Shown: positions 62,284-64,000 of the stretch, piece after piece | Layout: each line of letters opens with the position of its first letter | Numbering within the stretch: position 1 is the stretch's first letter | DNA from: Tetrahymena elliotti 4EA | Taxonomy: Eukaryota; Ciliophora; Oligohymenophorea; Hymenostomatida; Tetrahymenidae | DNA: 64,000 nt | Assembly: GCA_000231825.2 (NCBI GenBank) | Contig: JH720306.1 | Location: 1,090,199-1,154,198, forward strand | Reading direction: 5' to 3' | Notes under the pieces: model-generated | What the model saw: only the letters and a program-made list of their open reading frames with translations | Told to the model about the DNA's origin: nothing | The model's database searches: none | Program-made: the position numbers and the translations under genes

Positions 62284-64000
62284 TCAAGGAAGAATTTCAT
62301 TATTAGGAGAATAATTATACTAGAAAATATTATTGTTTGACTTATCGTCTAATATGTTAGAGTTTTCGTTTATTGCATCAGATGGCAAAATTTGTCCATT
62401 AGTATACATCTATTAGTTGTGTATACTTAAGTTTTCTAAATCAAATGAAAGGTTTTATATGTCTTTATCTGGTTTAATATTGAAGCTAGCAAGACTGTCT
62501 ACAGAGAGGTTTGTCCTTTTTCTAAGTTGAGAACGTGATATATTGCCAAAGTTTTAACTTTAGTTGGAAGTCTGCATCATTTGCAACTAATTAAAATCTC
62601 CTCCTTCAATAGAAATATGAGATATGCCCGAAAATTGCTTAAAATTACTTCTTTTTATGAAAAATTGATTAATGTTTGTTTGACTTCCAAGCATTTCAGC
62701 ACCTAATCCATCACTTATGTTTGAAATAGCTGTGCCTTATCTTACATTTGATCTAACTCCTATGACAGAAGGGAATTCTAAACTGTTTTGGTGACGGAAG
62801 AAAAATTTGGAGCGATTAATTTGAGATGGAGTTCTACCATCTTTGTCTGACTCAATAGAAATGTTAGACAAACCTGTCATGTTTCTTGTATCACTTCTCT
62901 TGAAGGGTGTTTTTTCACTTTCGATACTCATACATGAAGCTCCAGTATTTTATCTTTGACTGTTTCTTATAAACTTATCTTCTTAAACGCTGAGAAGATT
63001 TGTATTCAAAGCAGCTGGATTTAAGAACAAGTCTTCTGGTTGTTGGAAATCTTGGAATAAATTGTTGTTAATAACTTGTGACCTCTCCTTGCTTGGATGT
63101 CTGTAGATTTAGTTTTGATTTAAGTTATTTCCATTTTCCTAATTTTAAGTTTCAGCTTAGGTTTAATTGGACTTAATTTAATTATTCTATTAGATTTAAG
63201 CCTCTGGTTCATCATTTTATGATTAATAATACTCATCAGATGAGCCATTTTGATCTTAGCATCTAGGCATGCTATCTTCTTTATCGTCTTCATTGATTGT
63301 ACCTTGCTAGTACATATTCTAGTTGCTAATTTTTTCTTAAACTTTATCGGTTCTTTTGCTGTTTGATGAAGAGACTTCTTTAGAATGGATTGGATGAAGT
63401 TATATTTATTATAATTTATTCTAGTTATCATTACTCTGTGTAACAGTAATCGAAGGACTGCTTGCCCTTTGATCTTTTCCTTTGGCTGGTTACTACACAC
63501 TTAACTAAGCTGATGAAGATTTTTTCTTATTTTCTAATTGATCTGGATTGACCAAATCATTTTAAACTTCACTTTGAGATTCACCATTGTTAACTTAATC
63601 TATCTCCTCCTATTTTGCTATAATGTAGTTACCATTTTTATTTTGTTAAGAACTTTCTGGATATTTATCATTCCCACTACTGGCTTCATAATTTTAATTA
63701 GAATTAGATACCTTACTTGGCTTGTTTGAGCGAGATTTCTAACTACTACTTACACTATAATTGCTTTAACTAGAGTAAAGGTCTTCTTCCTATTTAGTGT
63801 TGTTAATTGGAACTTAGTTGTACTTAGCTCCTGATTAATCGTATTAAACCTTCTATCCAGATAAATTTTGATTTGATACTGCTTGCTAGAATTATTATGG
63901 CTATTAAACGATATTTTTACCCTAACTCTATTATTAATGGAATTGCATTATTGAGCTCTCTTGCTAATTATATTGTAATGAGTAACGTGTTCTTGAATTC
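62284..64000 (-). CDS. Q/N/S-rich disordered protein (5' part cut by window edge)
   Basis: Minus-strand frame open from the right edge to TGA at 62286-62284; about 570 C-terminal residues are visible and no start is inside the window. Composition is dominated by Q, N and S, with poly-Q runs formed mainly by TAA/TAG codons. Recognisable punctuated motifs near the C-terminus repeat the form NISIES or HISIEGG (TGLSNISIESDKDG, then ISHISIEGGDFNQ) along with ASCMSIESEK, which looks like a short degenerate SIE-containing repeat. There is no membrane segment. Such proteins in ciliates are often scaffold or cortical components, but no function can be assigned. The end NYSPNNEILP is followed by an AT-rich 3' flank. 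Confidence 0.7.

Noticed and set aside
63120..63500. 126-codon minus-strand frame beginning MCSNQPK
   Set aside because: It reads the Q/N/S-rich gene one base out of phase; the frame that is open over the entire 62284-64000 stretch is preferred.
1..64000. CRISPR arrays, bacterial operons, Shine-Dalgarno sites
   Set aside because: None seen; spliced genes, the Gln reading of TAA/TAG and single-gene spacing show nuclear ciliate DNA.

Overview
The window looks like macronuclear DNA of an oligohymenophorean ciliate, most likely Tetrahymena or a close relative. It is extremely AT-rich. Long coding frames run straight through TAA and TAG, which are read as glutamine, and stop only at TGA. Introns are mostly short (about 45-260 nt), AT-rich and GT...AG. 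Genes are one per transcript with no operons, the proteins are rich in Q, N and K, and a 274-nt run of N marks a draft-assembly gap. All gene models here were made by hand with TGA as the only stop; exon joins were chosen so that both frame and conserved motifs are kept.

Layout, left to right. A MATE-like membrane protein (minus strand, cut by the left edge) is divergent from a 941-aa multi-pass membrane protein. Then come a TBC-TLDc protein (TBC1D24-like), a tRNA-Val(AAC), a PDK1-like kinase carrying a MYND zinc finger, an MFS transporter (MFSD1-like), a long coiled-coil protein with His-rich ends, a 1569-aa Q/N-rich protein of unknown function and a TPR protein. Two uncharacterised genes flank a spacer that holds the N gap (29.7-34.8 kb). 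Next are a membrane protein with a degenerate histidine-kinase ATPase domain, a decayed copy of the CEP95-like gene followed by the intact CEP95-like gene, an N-terminal-motor kinesin whose last exon is echoed in degenerate downstream repeats, the p28/DNALI1 inner-arm dynein light chain, and a 4.4-kb gene-poor spacer with a 0.26-kb direct repeat. The right end has an uncharacterised 647-aa gene, a double cyclic-nucleotide-binding-domain protein (minus strand), a coding-like frame broken by three in-frame TGAs, and a Q/N/S-rich gene cut by the right edge.

Several genes belong to the ciliary and basal-body apparatus (CEP95-like, p28, possibly the kinesin and the coiled-coil protein). Others are signalling proteins typical of the expanded ciliate repertoire (MYND-kinase, cNMP-binding protein, histidine-kinase-like protein). 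They are independent genes rather than a pathway cluster. The least expected items are the three-TGA reading frame, the MYND-PDK1 fusion, the apparent pseudo-histidine kinase, and the run of local duplications between 39 and 50 kb.
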